Shown: one piece after another, positions 1 to 9,400 of the stretch
How positions within the stretch are numbered: position 1 is the stretch's first letter
How the letters are laid out: every line of letters begins with the position of its first letter
NCBI RefSeq assembly: GCF_020164955.1
Contig: NZ_JAIUHG010000007.1
Span: forward strand, 62,001 to 126,000
Source of the DNA: Mesorhizobium sp. CA8
GTDB taxonomy: Bacteria > Pseudomonadota > Alphaproteobacteria > Rhizobiales > Rhizobiaceae
Length of the DNA stretch: 64,000 nucleotides
Reading direction: 5' to 3'
Notes under the pieces: generated by a model
Told to the model about the DNA's origin: nothing
Database searches by the model: none
What the model saw: only the letters and a program-made list of their open reading frames with translations
Made by a program: the position numbers and the translations under genes

Positions 1-1
1 C

Positions 2-97
2 CTGTACGTCGCCGGCATCGACACGGCGTGGCGGTTCGATGGCCGCAGATGGAAGACGCTGACTCTTGTCTACGATGACGGCCTTCGACTTATCTGA
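2..97 (+). CDS. C-terminal fragment of an unidentified protein, cut by window start
   Basis: An open frame enters from the left edge and gives 31 residues before a TGA. The residues have alternating hydrophobic and aromatic character, with the short motif WRFDGRRWKTL. This resembles the G-x-x-x-x-W-x-x-DG-x-x-W repeat of beta-propeller-like proteins sometimes seen beside vgrG genes, which is an inference from a very short stretch. The frame runs convergently towards the leftward vgrG operon. The opposite strand is also open here, so the call is weak; the sequence left of the window decides it. Confidence 0.3.
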   Translation: MYVAGIDTAWRFDGRRWKTLTLVYDDGLRLI

Positions 98-142
98 AAC
101 TGCACAGCGGGGGCCGTATTTCTTTACCTCCGCAGACAAGGT

Positions 143-502
143 TCACACTACGGACGTCTCACCAGACTGATGGCCGTTCTGCGACAGGTACGCTCGCACC
201 TTGGCAAGGTCGAGGTCGGCAACGCGTTTCGGCGCGCCGTCGATCAGCATGCGCAAGACGAACATCTCTCCCGCTTCGGGATACTCGGCATAGAGGGCCT
301 CAGCAATTTCCCGTCCGGCATCGCCGGCGGTCCGGAGGCCATCGAGATGAGCATCCAGCCTTTCGGCAAGGCGCTCGAGCCGCTCCTCGTCCATATCCGG
401 ATTCTCGTCGGGATGCAGCAAATGATGGTCATAGACGGTCCAAAGAAACGCCGCCATTTCCGCGTGCTGACGCACGATCTCGCGCAGGACAACCATGGGC
501 AT
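143..502 (-). CDS. Short TIGR02270-like T6SS-associated protein
   Basis: This 119-residue protein begins MPMVVLREIVRQHAEMAAFLW and continues with an acidic helical stretch containing DAHLDGLRTAGDAG. That opening matches my memory of the N-terminus of the TIGR02270 family, proteins found beside VgrG genes whose full-length members are several times longer and carry HEAT-like repeats. Only the N-terminal segment is present. It is the last gene of the leftward vgrG operon, and its ATG shares one base with the stop codon of the DUF6484 gene, implying coupled translation. It could be a natural short form or a truncated remnant. Its role in VgrG loading or effector handling is unknown. Confidence 0.6.
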   Translation of the reverse strand: MPMVVLREIVRQHAEMAAFLWTVYDHHLLHPDENPDMDEERLERLAERLDAHLDGLRTAGDAGREIAEALYAEYPEAGEMFVLRMLIDGAPKRVADLDLAKVRAYLSQNGHQSGETSVV

Positions 503-927
503 CAGTTGAGATTCACCGATGCCCCACGAACACGGTTGGTTGCGCTGGCATGGCTCGTTACGTAGGTGCCGCGGATCGTGATGCGTCCGTCTTTTTCCAT
601 GATGATCGTGGCCTTTCCGCAGCGAAGTTCAATGCGCTCATTTGCGTTGATCCTCACACGTTCTCCGTCCCGAACCACGTGCGGCGCATCAGATTTATGC
701 GCGGGGTCAACAATCCGCCCGACAATCAGCGGCCGGCCTGGATCGCCCTCCTGGAAGAGCAGTGCCACCTCGGCGCCGATCATGTCCGAGGTCAATTCCG
801 CGAGGCTTCGCGCCGACACGGCAGTTTCCTTTCGATTGCCCGGGAAAACCACAAGGGGGGAATCCTCACCGAAGCCCAGGAAAATGCCGATCACAACGCC
901 ATCAATCCGTTCTTTTGTCACCGCCAT
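502..927 (-). CDS. DUF6484-type VgrG-associated protein
   Basis: This 141-residue protein has an N-terminal beta-rich part (GVVIGIFLGFGEDSPLVVF) resembling an OB or gp5-like fold, then LLFQEGDPGRPLIVGRI, a pattern shared with VgrG-type spike proteins. It ends with a beta-helix-like segment (KATIIMEKDGRITIRGTY) nearly copying the VgrG C-terminal motif AAITMKKDGTITIEG. The family is known beside vgrG genes and is listed as DUF6484. It is probably a spike-tip accessory or adaptor, by inference. It starts nine bases after the vgrG stop codon with a GAGGG ribosome site upstream and overlaps the next gene by one base. Confidence 0.7.
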   Translation of the reverse strand: MAVTKERIDGVVIGIFLGFGEDSPLVVFPGNRKETAVSARSLAELTSDMIGAEVALLFQEGDPGRPLIVGRIVDPAHKSDAPHVVRDGERVRINANERIELRCGKATIIMEKDGRITIRGTYVTSHASATNRVRGASVNLN

Positions 928-936
928 GGCCAGCCC

Positions 937-3261
937 TCAGTTCTGCTTTATCTCTGACCCCTTCATCGTGATGTCGCTCGAGGCCTTAACATTGATCTTG
1001 CCGGAGCCCTTGATGGAGATGTCGTTGCCTTCGATGGTTATGGTGCCGTCTTTCTTCATCGTAATCGCTGCGGAGCCGCATTTGAGGGCAATCGAATCGC
1101 CGGCCTCGATCAGGAATGTCTTGCCGACATTTATCTTTCCGTCCTCGCCGATTTGAACCATGCTCCCTTTGGCGATCCGCAACTCGTAGGCGCCCCCCAC
1201 CTTGGTTCCGTCGTCGGCGGCGATTTCGGCACGCCTTCCCTTGCCGATCTTCGACTTCTGATCGCCGGCGATGTTGACGCTTTGGCCGCCGCCGATCGTT
1301 ACGTCCTGATTTGACGCGATGTTCCAGCTGTCGTCGGCACCAATTTGGTGGCTCTGCGCCGACCCCACAGTGACCGACCGTGTCGCCCCAATCGTGTTCG
1401 TCTGCGAAGCGCCGACAGTTCGCGCTTCAGCCGCCCCCACCGTATCCACACGCGCCGCGCCCACCGTGACCGTCTGCACCAGCCCCACCGTCTGCGAATG
1501 GTTGGCGTCGATGTTCTCCGTCGAATTCGAAACGACGTGAATCGTCTCGTTGGCCAGCACCGTCAGCGAGCGATTCGCGCCCACCGTCTCGGTGTCGTTG
1601 CTGCCGATGTTGGTGGTCTGGTCGACTCCGATCTTGACCGTCTTGTTGTTGCCGACGTCCTCATCGAGGTTGTGGCCCACGGAGTGCTTGGCATCGTGGT
1701 CGATGCGGTCGGACTGGTCGTGCTGGACCGTCTTGTTGCGGTCGTGCTTGATCAGCAGATGATGGTCTTTTTGGGCTTGGAAATTGACCAGCTCGGAGCC
1801 GGCCTTGTCCTCGAACATCAGCTCGTTGTAACCGCCGCCGCCTTTCGAGGAATTCGACTTCCAGCCGGATTGCGTGGCGTTGCCCGGCAGCCCGTAGGGT
1901 GGCATCTGCGAAGCGTTGTAGACTCGGCCGGTGATGATCGGCAGGTCCGGATCGCCCTCAATGAAGTCGACGATGACCTCCTGGCCGATGCGCGGGATCT
2001 GGATGAAGCCCCAGTTGCTGCCGGCCCAGGTCTGCGAGACGCGCACGAAGCAGGACGAGTTCTGGTCCTTCTTGCCGAGCCGGTCCCAGTGGAACTGCAC
2101 TTTCACCCGCGCATATTTGTCGGTGAAGATTTCCTCGCCCGAAGGACCGACGACGGTCGCTGTCTGCGGGCCGCGCATGATCGGCCGCGGCGTGATGCGC
2201 GCCGGCCGGTAGGGCAGTTTGGCGGGCGCAACCCCCAGAACCACCTTGAAGTTCTCGCTGTGGGCCTCGTTCTGGGTGCGGTAGCCCGGATCGAACAGCC
2301 GGTACTCGGCGCTGACCACCAGATAATCCTGGTTCTGGTCGTCGCGCGGAAAGCTTTCAAGCGTGAACTTGCAGCCGGAAAAAAGGCCGCGCACGGTGCC
2401 AACCGCCGTGCTGTGCTGGTGCACCGCCTGGAGTTCCTCGCGGCGGATCCCGGCGATCTTGTCGCCCCGCCCGACATCGAGATGCGCGCCGGGCTGGCGG
2501 TAGTTCTCGCCCGAGGCTTCTTTATGGGCGAAAGGCTGGGCGGATTTCGCCATCAGATCGGCGCCGGGCTTCTCGAAGTCGTAATCCGTATGCGCATAGG
2601 CGCCCGGCCGCACCGCGCTGCCAGGTATCCATTCGGTGATGTACTCGACATCGCGCCGCGAGGCCTGGCCCTCGAAATTGTAAAGCACCTTCTCGTAACC
2701 GGGCGCCGGCTTCAGCTTGCTCATCGCGTCGCACAAGATGAGCGTATGCTTGCCCTCGTCATGCTCGAAGAAATAGAAAATGCCTTCGTGCTCGAGCAGC
2801 CGCTGCACGAAATCGAGATCGCTCTCATCGTACTGGACGCAATATTCGCGCTGGGGATAGGACCCCTGCAGCCGCTTCTCGAATTTGGCGATGCCGTATT
2901 TCGAGAATATCTTCTCAACAATCTCCACCGCGGTCATGTTCTGGAAGATACGGCAATCGGTGGTGTTGCCGAGGAACCAGAGCCATGGCCTGACGGTCGC
3001 CTCGTAGAAGGCCAGCCGGTCCTCGATGCGGGTCAGCTTGAAATCCGACACGAGACCGCTGAACCAGCGCTTCGGATCGGATTCGCCCTCGACCGAAACG
3101 ACGCCGCCCAGCATCTTCAACGGATCGACGTCGCGGTTCTTCGAGACGAAGCCGACCGTATAGGCAAAACAGCGGCTGATCTCATCGCGGCCGATGAGAT
3201 GGGTGAAGGTCAGGTCGGCGCCAGCCGGCGTCTGCACAACCGTGGCGCGTTCGTTCGGCAT
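937..3261 (-). CDS. vgrG: Type VI secretion spike protein VgrG (TssI)
   Basis: This 774-residue protein has the standard VgrG layout. A gp27-like base (about 1-380) contains DLDFVQRLLEHEGIFYFFEH and YQPG-type segments, followed by the gp5 OB fold with VKVQFHWDRLGKKDQNSSCF, RVSQTWAGSNWGF and RIGQEVIVDFIEGDPDLP. A long C-terminal needle consists of degenerate TVG repeats and ends with TITIEGNDISIKGSGKINV. No extra effector domain follows the needle, so it is a structural spike that presumably carries separate cargo. It trimerises at the tip of the Hcp tube. The start has a strong AGGAGGGG ribosome site. It heads the leftward operon with DUF6484 and TIGR02270-like genes and diverges from tagH. 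Confidence 0.95.
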   Translation of the reverse strand: MPNERATVVQTPAGADLTFTHLIGRDEISRCFAYTVGFVSKNRDVDPLKMLGGVVSVEGESDPKRWFSGLVSDFKLTRIEDRLAFYEATVRPWLWFLGNTTDCRIFQNMTAVEIVEKIFSKYGIAKFEKRLQGSYPQREYCVQYDESDLDFVQRLLEHEGIFYFFEHDEGKHTLILCDAMSKLKPAPGYEKVLYNFEGQASRRDVEYITEWIPGSAVRPGAYAHTDYDFEKPGADLMAKSAQPFAHKEASGENYRQPGAHLDVGRGDKIAGIRREELQAVHQHSTAVGTVRGLFSGCKFTLESFPRDDQNQDYLVVSAEYRLFDPGYRTQNEAHSENFKVVLGVAPAKLPYRPARITPRPIMRGPQTATVVGPSGEEIFTDKYARVKVQFHWDRLGKKDQNSSCFVRVSQTWAGSNWGFIQIPRIGQEVIVDFIEGDPDLPIITGRVYNASQMPPYGLPGNATQSGWKSNSSKGGGGYNELMFEDKAGSELVNFQAQKDHHLLIKHDRNKTVQHDQSDRIDHDAKHSVGHNLDEDVGNNKTVKIGVDQTTNIGSNDTETVGANRSLTVLANETIHVVSNSTENIDANHSQTVGLVQTVTVGAARVDTVGAAEARTVGASQTNTIGATRSVTVGSAQSHQIGADDSWNIASNQDVTIGGGQSVNIAGDQKSKIGKGRRAEIAADDGTKVGGAYELRIAKGSMVQIGEDGKINVGKTFLIEAGDSIALKCGSAAITMKKDGTITIEGNDISIKGSGKINVKASSDITMKGSEIKQN

Positions 3262-3568
3262 GGTCGTGCCCCTCCTGGACGCGGCCGCCAGTATGATGGA
3301 TTGAAGCCCCCGCTATGTTAACCGCATCACGTTCGGGAACTTTTCACGCCCACCGCACCGGACCGCTTTCAGCCTAGCACATGTTTGGCGGCGGCCAAAT
3401 AACAGCTGTGGCTAAACTGGCCCGTGCGCCGGTGTGAAACGCTCCTCTCCCGCCGCGCTCGCAAGCTGCTAGAATGTCAAGGCAATTCCAGGAAAGGTGC
3501 GTTGGCGTTTCCGCCTGGAATTGCGCGGAAAATAAGCATTTGTTGACCAAGTTGGGCGACGCTTCCGG
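3262..3568. promoter_or_regulatory. Divergent vgrG/tagH intergenic region with a perfect 11-bp inverted repeat
   Basis: This 307-base gap separates the leftward vgrG operon from the rightward tagH operon and must hold both promoters. It contains a perfect inverted repeat, GCAATTCCAGG at 3482-3492 and CCTGGAATTGC at 3514-3524, separated by 21 bases, so the centres lie 32 bases (about three helical turns) apart. This suits a dimeric regulator, or a hairpin in the tagH leader. No clear -35/-10 pair or sigma-54 site was recognised. The tagH start at 3569 has only a weak ribosome site. Confidence 0.5.
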
Positions 3569-4648
3569 ATGTTCATCTCGCTCCAGATCAGCAATGTCGA
3601 CAGGCTGCCGGCCGGCACGGCCGCCAGCTATGCCGCCCGCGACCGCAGTTTCGAGATCGGCCGCGAGAATTGCGACTGGACGTTGTCCGATCCGGACAAG
3701 GTCATTTCGGGCCGGCACTGCGAGGTCCGCTACCAGGCGGGTTCATTCTGGCTCTACGATGTCTCGCGCAACGGCACTTTCATCAACGGTTCGAGCCAGC
3801 GCATGGCCGGGCCGCATCGGCTGGCCCAGGGCGATCGGCTGCTGATCGGCCGCTACGTCGTCGGCGTTTCGATCGAAGAGGAACGGGCCGCGACCGGACA
3901 TCCGCAGGCCAGTACGGGATCGACGCAGCGCGAGCTGCCGCCCTCCACCGGCGGCCCGCCGGATCCCGGCCATGAGCCGTTCTTCACTCCGGCGGAACAG
4001 CGCTCGACGGGGGCGGCGCCCGCCTCCAGATCTTCGGCCCCGCAGCCCGGTCCGGCGGCCTCGGCCAATCGGCCGGCCGAAGCGGACGCGATGCTGCGGG
4101 AGATCGCCAGGGCGGCGGGCATCGCGCCTGAATTGCTGCAGTCGCGCGACCCGCACGATGTCGCGGCCGAGATCGGCGCGGTGCTGAGGACCACGGTCGA
4201 GCAACTATCCCTGCTGCTCAAGGCGCGCGCGGCGGCAAAGGTGCTCGCCAAGAGCGCGCACCGCACGATGATCGGCGCCGAGGACAACAACCCGTTGAAA
4301 TTCGTGCCGGGCACCGACGACATATTGGAGATCATGTTCGCCAAGCGCAGAGCCGGCTATCTCGATGCCAGGCGCAGCGTCGAGGATGCGTTCCGCGATC
4401 TGAAGACGCATGAGATCGCGACCTATGCCGCCATGCAGGCCGCGCTGTCCAGGCTGCTCGACGATCTGTCGCCCGAGGCGATCGCCAGGAAGATCCCGCC
4501 GGCGTCCTTCTCGTCCAGGAAGAGCCAGGCCTGGGATGCGCTTGTCGCGACCTGGCGGACGATGGAAGACAAGCATGAGAACGGCATGCTGGATGTCTTC
4601 CTCACCTATTTCGCCGAAGCCTACAGCAAGGCCGACAAGCAGAAATAG
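3569..4648 (+). CDS. tagH: T6SS-associated FHA-domain protein TagH (Fha)
   Basis: This 359-residue protein has an N-terminal forkhead-associated domain (about 10-100) with the phosphothreonine-binding signature: FEIGRE, SGRHCEV and NGTFING. A low-complexity Pro/Ser linker leads to a C-terminal T6SS-FHA domain with DNNPLKFVPGTDDILEIMF and an Ala/Arg helical region. In the T6SS threonine-phosphorylation pathway Fha is phosphorylated by PpkA, dephosphorylated by PppA, and promotes assembly. Both enzymes lie in this operon. It is the first gene of the rightward cluster; 296 bases separate it from tssL, so a second promoter there is possible. Confidence 0.93.
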   Translation: MFISLQISNVDRLPAGTAASYAARDRSFEIGRENCDWTLSDPDKVISGRHCEVRYQAGSFWLYDVSRNGTFINGSSQRMAGPHRLAQGDRLLIGRYVVGVSIEEERAATGHPQASTGSTQRELPPSTGGPPDPGHEPFFTPAEQRSTGAAPASRSSAPQPGPAASANRPAEADAMLREIARAAGIAPELLQSRDPHDVAAEIGAVLRTTVEQLSLLLKARAAAKVLAKSAHRTMIGAEDNNPLKFVPGTDDILEIMFAKRRAGYLDARRSVEDAFRDLKTHEIATYAAMQAALSRLLDDLSPEAIARKIPPASFSSRKSQAWDALVATWRTMEDKHENGMLDVFLTYFAEAYSKADKQK

Positions 4649-4944
4649 CCGCACGGCACAGACCCCGCCAACCGTATGTGACGGGTCTCATAGAAGAAGC
4701 CGCCTCTTCGAGCATCTTGCTCTCCGATTTCAATCGGCGGCCCGTTTCAATTGGCTATCCGGGCGACTAGAATGCACAAGGACGCCAGCCCGGCGGGCAA
4801 GGCGGCGAGGCTTGGGGCGTGTGCAGCAATGTCATGTTTCGGCGAGATGAGCCTTTCCATGCGGCCCGCCGCTGAGGCTCAGGCTGAAACGCATTTTCCC
4901 GGGCAAAAACCTGCTCATTGCAATTCGACGGCGGGGCGTCGCCG
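4649..4944. other. Gap between tagH and tssL, no gene recognised
   Basis: These 296 bases hold no convincing coding frame. The octamer CTAGAATG at 4767-4774, followed shortly by CAAGG, also occurs upstream of tagH at 3469-3476, where CAAGG follows too. The TAGAAT core resembles a -10 element but no matching -35 was found in either place. An internal promoter for tssL is possible but not demonstrated. Confidence 0.3.
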
Positions 4945-6480
4945 ATGAGCTCCAAGGACGATCCCTCCAGGCCGGCGGACAAGACCGTCATCCGCGCGCC
5001 GCGGCCGAAGCAGAAGCCCCTTGCGGCTCCCGAGAGATCCGGTCCGGAAGGCGCACGTCCTGCTCCACCGCCTGCCCGCGAAGCGACAGTGTTCGACCCC
5101 GGCGGCGGTCGGCAGATGCCAACCGGCTGGTCGTCCGGAACCGTGCTGTTTCAGGGGCCAACCCCGGGAGCGGAGGACAATGCGACGCCGGGACTGCCGC
5201 AGGACACCTTGCTCGCCGCCGCCGAGGGCGTGCAATACGCCGCGACAAATCCGATCCTCGCCGCGGCGGCGCCGCTGCTGATGCTCTTCGGCCAATTGCG
5301 GCTGATGCCGGTCGAACGGCAGGCCGCACCCCTGGCGGAGCGTATCGCTGACGCGATCGAATCCTTCGACCGCGCGATCGCCAAAGCCGGCGTAGCCGAG
5401 GAAGACGCACGCATCGCCAAGTTCGCCCTTTGCGAAACCGCCGACGACCTCGTCGGCAATCTACCTTGGCCGGACAAGGACAGCTGGCCTCAGCACAGCC
5501 TGGCCGCGCGGTTCTTCCATACCCAACCGACGGGCACGGGCTTCTATGGAGCGTTGAACAAGATTCTCGCCAAGCCGGAAGCGCATTACGACCTACTCGA
5601 ATTGATGCATGCGTGCCTGTCGCTGGGCTTCGAAGGCCAGTATCGGGGGCTGACGGGCAAACGAAACATGCTCGAACGCGTCCGGCGCGACGTCTACGAC
5701 ACGCTGCGCTACTTCAAGCCGCGCGCCAACGATGACATCTCGCCACGCTGGCAAGGCATGGCGGCGGCGCTGCCGAAGCCAAGGGCGCGGCTGCCGCTCT
5801 GGGCGGCAGCGGCCGCCGCGGCGACGCTGGTGACAGCGGCCTTCTTCGGGCTGCGGGTGCTGATCACCGACGAAGGCGACGCGACCGCCGGCGAATTGCT
5901 GGCGCTCAACCCGTCGACGCCCGTCACCATCGAGCGCGCCAGCGTGGCGGCGCCCACTGAGCCCGCGCAAGCCAGCCCGCCGCCGCCCGCGGTTCCGGAC
6001 ACCACCCAGATCGACCGCATCCGCGCCGCACTTGCCAAGGAGATCGCCGGCGGCGGACTGAGCGTCGGCGAGAAGGGCGAGTTCATCGTCGTCGAGATCA
6101 ATAATCAGCTTTTGTTTGCGCCCGGCCAGGCGGAGCTGAAGCCGCAGTTCCAGCCTGTCGCCGCCGACATCGCCACGGCGCTCGATGCTGAACCGGGGCC
6201 CATCAATATCATCGGCCACACCGACAATGTGAAGCCGAAGAAATCGAGCACATTCAAATCGAATTTCGATCTTTCCATCGCTCGCGCCAACGCTGTCCAG
6301 GCATTGGTGGCCAAGCAATTGAAGGACCCGTCGCGGCTGAGCGCCGAGGGCAGGGGCGAGGATGAACCGATCGCCGACAATGGCACGGCGGAAGGCCGAG
6401 CCAAGAACCGCCGCGTCGACGTGATGATCCCGAAACAGGAGACCTTGCAGACGAGCGCGGCGGCGGAGAACGGCGACTGA
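4945..6480 (+). CDS. tssL: T6SS inner-membrane protein TssL with C-terminal OmpA domain
   Basis: This 511-residue protein has a Pro-rich cytoplasmic start, a DotU/TssL helical domain (about 75-265, including AEGVQYAATNPILAAAAPLL), one membrane span near 283-307 (LPLWAAAAAAATLVTAAFF), and a periplasmic OmpA-like domain near 375-500. The latter has LLFAPGQAELKPQF, IIGHTDNVKP and a final NRRVDVMI. It is therefore an evolved TssL that binds peptidoglycan itself rather than through a separate TagL. TssL forms the membrane complex with TssM and TssJ. I chose the ATG at 4945 over an upstream TTG at 4918. Its stop overlaps the tssM start (TGATG). Confidence 0.93.
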   Translation: MSSKDDPSRPADKTVIRAPRPKQKPLAAPERSGPEGARPAPPPAREATVFDPGGGRQMPTGWSSGTVLFQGPTPGAEDNATPGLPQDTLLAAAEGVQYAATNPILAAAAPLLMLFGQLRLMPVERQAAPLAERIADAIESFDRAIAKAGVAEEDARIAKFALCETADDLVGNLPWPDKDSWPQHSLAARFFHTQPTGTGFYGALNKILAKPEAHYDLLELMHACLSLGFEGQYRGLTGKRNMLERVRRDVYDTLRYFKPRANDDISPRWQGMAAALPKPRARLPLWAAAAAAATLVTAAFFGLRVLITDEGDATAGELLALNPSTPVTIERASVAAPTEPAQASPPPPAVPDTTQIDRIRAALAKEIAGGGLSVGEKGEFIVVEINNQLLFAPGQAELKPQFQPVAADIATALDAEPGPINIIGHTDNVKPKKSSTFKSNFDLSIARANAVQALVAKQLKDPSRLSAEGRGEDEPIADNGTAEGRAKNRRVDVMIPKQETLQTSAAAENGD

Positions 6481-9400
6481 TGCGCTGGATGCTGCGGATC
6501 TTCAGCCTGGCCGCGCTTGCCGGTTTCTCGGCGGCGGTCTGGTATGCCGGGCCGCTGATCCGCTTCGCCGATACGCGCCCGCTTGGACCTGTGTGGCTCA
6601 GGGCCACGATCATCGGCGTCACCGTTGCGGTGCTTGCGCTGTTCTACGGGGTCCGCTTCTGGCAGCGGCGCAAGGCGCAAAAGGCGCTCGAAACGGCCAT
6701 CGTACGCAGCGACGAGCGCAACGATGATTCACAGGTGCTCGAAGCGCGCATAAGCGAAGCCATCGCGACGCTGAAGCGGACGAGCGGCAAGCGCAATTTC
6801 CTCTATGACATTCCCTGGTACATCATCATCGGCCCGCCAGGCGCCGGCAAGACGACGGCGCTGGTCAATTCCGGGCTGAAATTCCCGCTTTCCGGCTCCG
6901 GCAGCGCGCAGCCGCTGGCCGGCGTCGGCGGCACGCGGTCCTGCGACTGGTGGTTCACCGACGAGGCGGTGCTGATCGATACGGCCGGCCGCTACACGAC
7001 ACAGGAATCGGACCGCGAGCGCGACAAGGCGAGCTGGCTCGCCTTCCTGGGACTGCTCAAGAAGCACCGCACCCGACAACCGATCAACGGCGTGATCCTC
7101 GCCATCAGCCTTGCCGACCTGATCGGCTTCGACGACCGGCAACTCGACGCGCATGTCACCGAGATCAGGAGCCGCCTGCGCGAATTGCACGAGACGCTGA
7201 AGGTCCAGTTCCCGGTCTATCTGTTGTTCACCAAGGCCGATCTCATCGCCGGCTTCATGGATTATTTCGGCGATTTCGATGAAGCGCGCAGGCGAAAGGT
7301 ATGGGGCGCGACATTCCAGACCGCCGACCGTACCAGAAACATGGCCGGTGAGGCGCCGGCAGCCTTCGACGAACTGGCGAAGCGGCTCGCCGAAGAACTC
7401 GCCGACCGTTTGCAGGAAGAGCCCGACCCGGTGGCGCGGATCGCGCTGTTCGGTTTTCCTGCCCAGTTCGGCGCGCTGAAGAATCGGATAGCGCGGTTTG
7501 TCGGCAGCCTGTTCGACACCTCGCGGTCACAGGTCAATGTCAGCCTGCGCGGGCTCTATTTCTCTTCGGGCACCCAGGAAGGCACGCCCTTCGACCAGGT
7601 GCTGGGCGCGATCGGACGCAGTTTCGGCAACGCCTCGCAGGCGCATCTTTCCGGCGCCGGCAAGAGCTTCTTCCTGCACGACCTGCTGGCCAATGTGATC
7701 TTCCCGGAATCGGGCTGGGTGTCGTTCGACCGGGCGGCCGAGCGGCGCGCGAAGCTCGCCAGGTTCGGCGGCCTGGCCGCGATCGCGCTGGCGGCCCTGG
7801 CGGCGCTCGGCCTGCTGGGTCTGAGCTTCTTCGCCAACAAGCAGCTGGTCGCTTCCACACGCCAAGCCATGGCGCATTATCGCGACAGCGCCGATAGCCT
7901 GCTCAAGAGCACCACGGTGACGGACGTCGACCTCGAAAACGTCATCGGTCCGCTCGACCAGCTGCGCAACCTGCCGGCCGGTTTCGAAAACAGCGACCAG
8001 GGAAAGCCGATCGAGGAGACGTTCGGGCTCAGCCAGCGCGATAGGCTGCTGTCGGCCTCCAAGACGGCCTATCGGCAGGCGCTGGAGCGGACCTTCCGCT
8101 CGCGGCTGCTGGTGCAGGCCGAACGGACGATCCAGGCCAGGATGGCCGATCCGGTCGCGCTCTACGAGCCGCTCAAGATCTACCTGATGCTGGGCGGCAA
8201 GGCGCCGAAGGTCGATGACGAGCTGATCGTCTCGTGGATGAAGCAGGACTGGGAGGAAAACCGCTACCCCGGCGAGAACAACCGCGAGGGCCGCGCACAG
8301 CTCGAAAAGCATCTGCGCGCCATGCTGACGCTCGACGACGCCTACGATCCAAGCTTCGAGCTCAACCAGCCGCTGATCGAGGCCGCGCAGCGCTCGCTCG
8401 GACGCATGAGCCTCGCTGACCGCGCCTCGGCGCAAATCAAATCGGCGGTCTACGCGGCAAAGCTGCAGGATTTCTCCATCGCCGCGAAAGCCGGTCCGGA
8501 AGCGCAACTGGCGTTCGAGCGCACGGATGGCAATGAGCTCGCCGATCTCCACGTTCCCGGTCTTTACACGCGCGCCGGGTTCAATCGCTTCTTCCTGCCG
8601 CAGCTCTCGCGCATCGCGCAGATGCTCGTAGACGACCAGTGGGTGCTCGGCGGCGGCGGGGAACAGGGCGGCATCGACCAAGACCTGCCCAAGCTCGGTC
8701 CCGAACTCATCGATCGCTACGGCAAGGAATTCGCCGCCGCCTGGAACGGGGTGCTCGACCAGCTGAAGCTCAGGGCGATGCTGAAGGACAAGCCGCAGCA
8801 TCTGGCGCTCTCCGCCCTCGCGGCGCCGGACTCGCCCCTCGATCAGCTCTTCACCGCGATCGCCGACGAAACCGCATTGACGAAGGACAGCGGCGCCGAG
8901 AAGGATATCGGCACGGCGCAGCAGGATCCCGCCAGCATGGCCAAGGGCCTGGCCCGCATCGGCCTGCAGATCGCCGGCGGCAAGTCGCAAAGCCGCGCCG
9001 GCGCAAGCTCGGCCGTTGCGCAGAATGCCGGCGCGAGCGTCGAGGCGCAGTTCCGCTCGTTCCAGGCGCTGGTCGGCGGGGCCGCCGGGCGCCGGCCGCT
9101 CGATGCGCTGACGCAGAACTTCCACGACATCTTCCAGAGCCTGAAACTCGCGGCCGATGTCCCCGCGCAGACCGAACGTGTCAACGCAAACCTGCAACTG
9201 CAGATCTCGACGCTACGCGCCAATGTCTCGCGCCTGCCCAAGCCGCTGGCGCGCATGGTCAACGCGGCGGCGGACGAGCTCGAAGCCAATGTCGCCGAGG
9301 CATCCGTCGCCAACCTCAACCAGACCCTCGACCAGACGGTGACGCGCGTCTGCGAGGAGGCAGTCAACGGCCGCTACCCCTTCACACGCGACGGCACCGA

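Noticed and set aside
1186..1800. TVG-type repeats in the VgrG C-terminus considered as an effector or separate repeat element
   Set aside because: They are the normal beta-helix needle of VgrG, in frame and without an added catalytic domain.
1345..3321. Long open frame opposite vgrG
   Set aside because: It is a high-GC shadow: its Arg/Val/Asp-rich, repeat-free composition lacks domains, while the opposite strand encodes a clear VgrG.
7527..9197. Long leftward frame opposite tssM
   Set aside because: No domain, no ribosome site and full overlap with the periplasmic domain of TssM.
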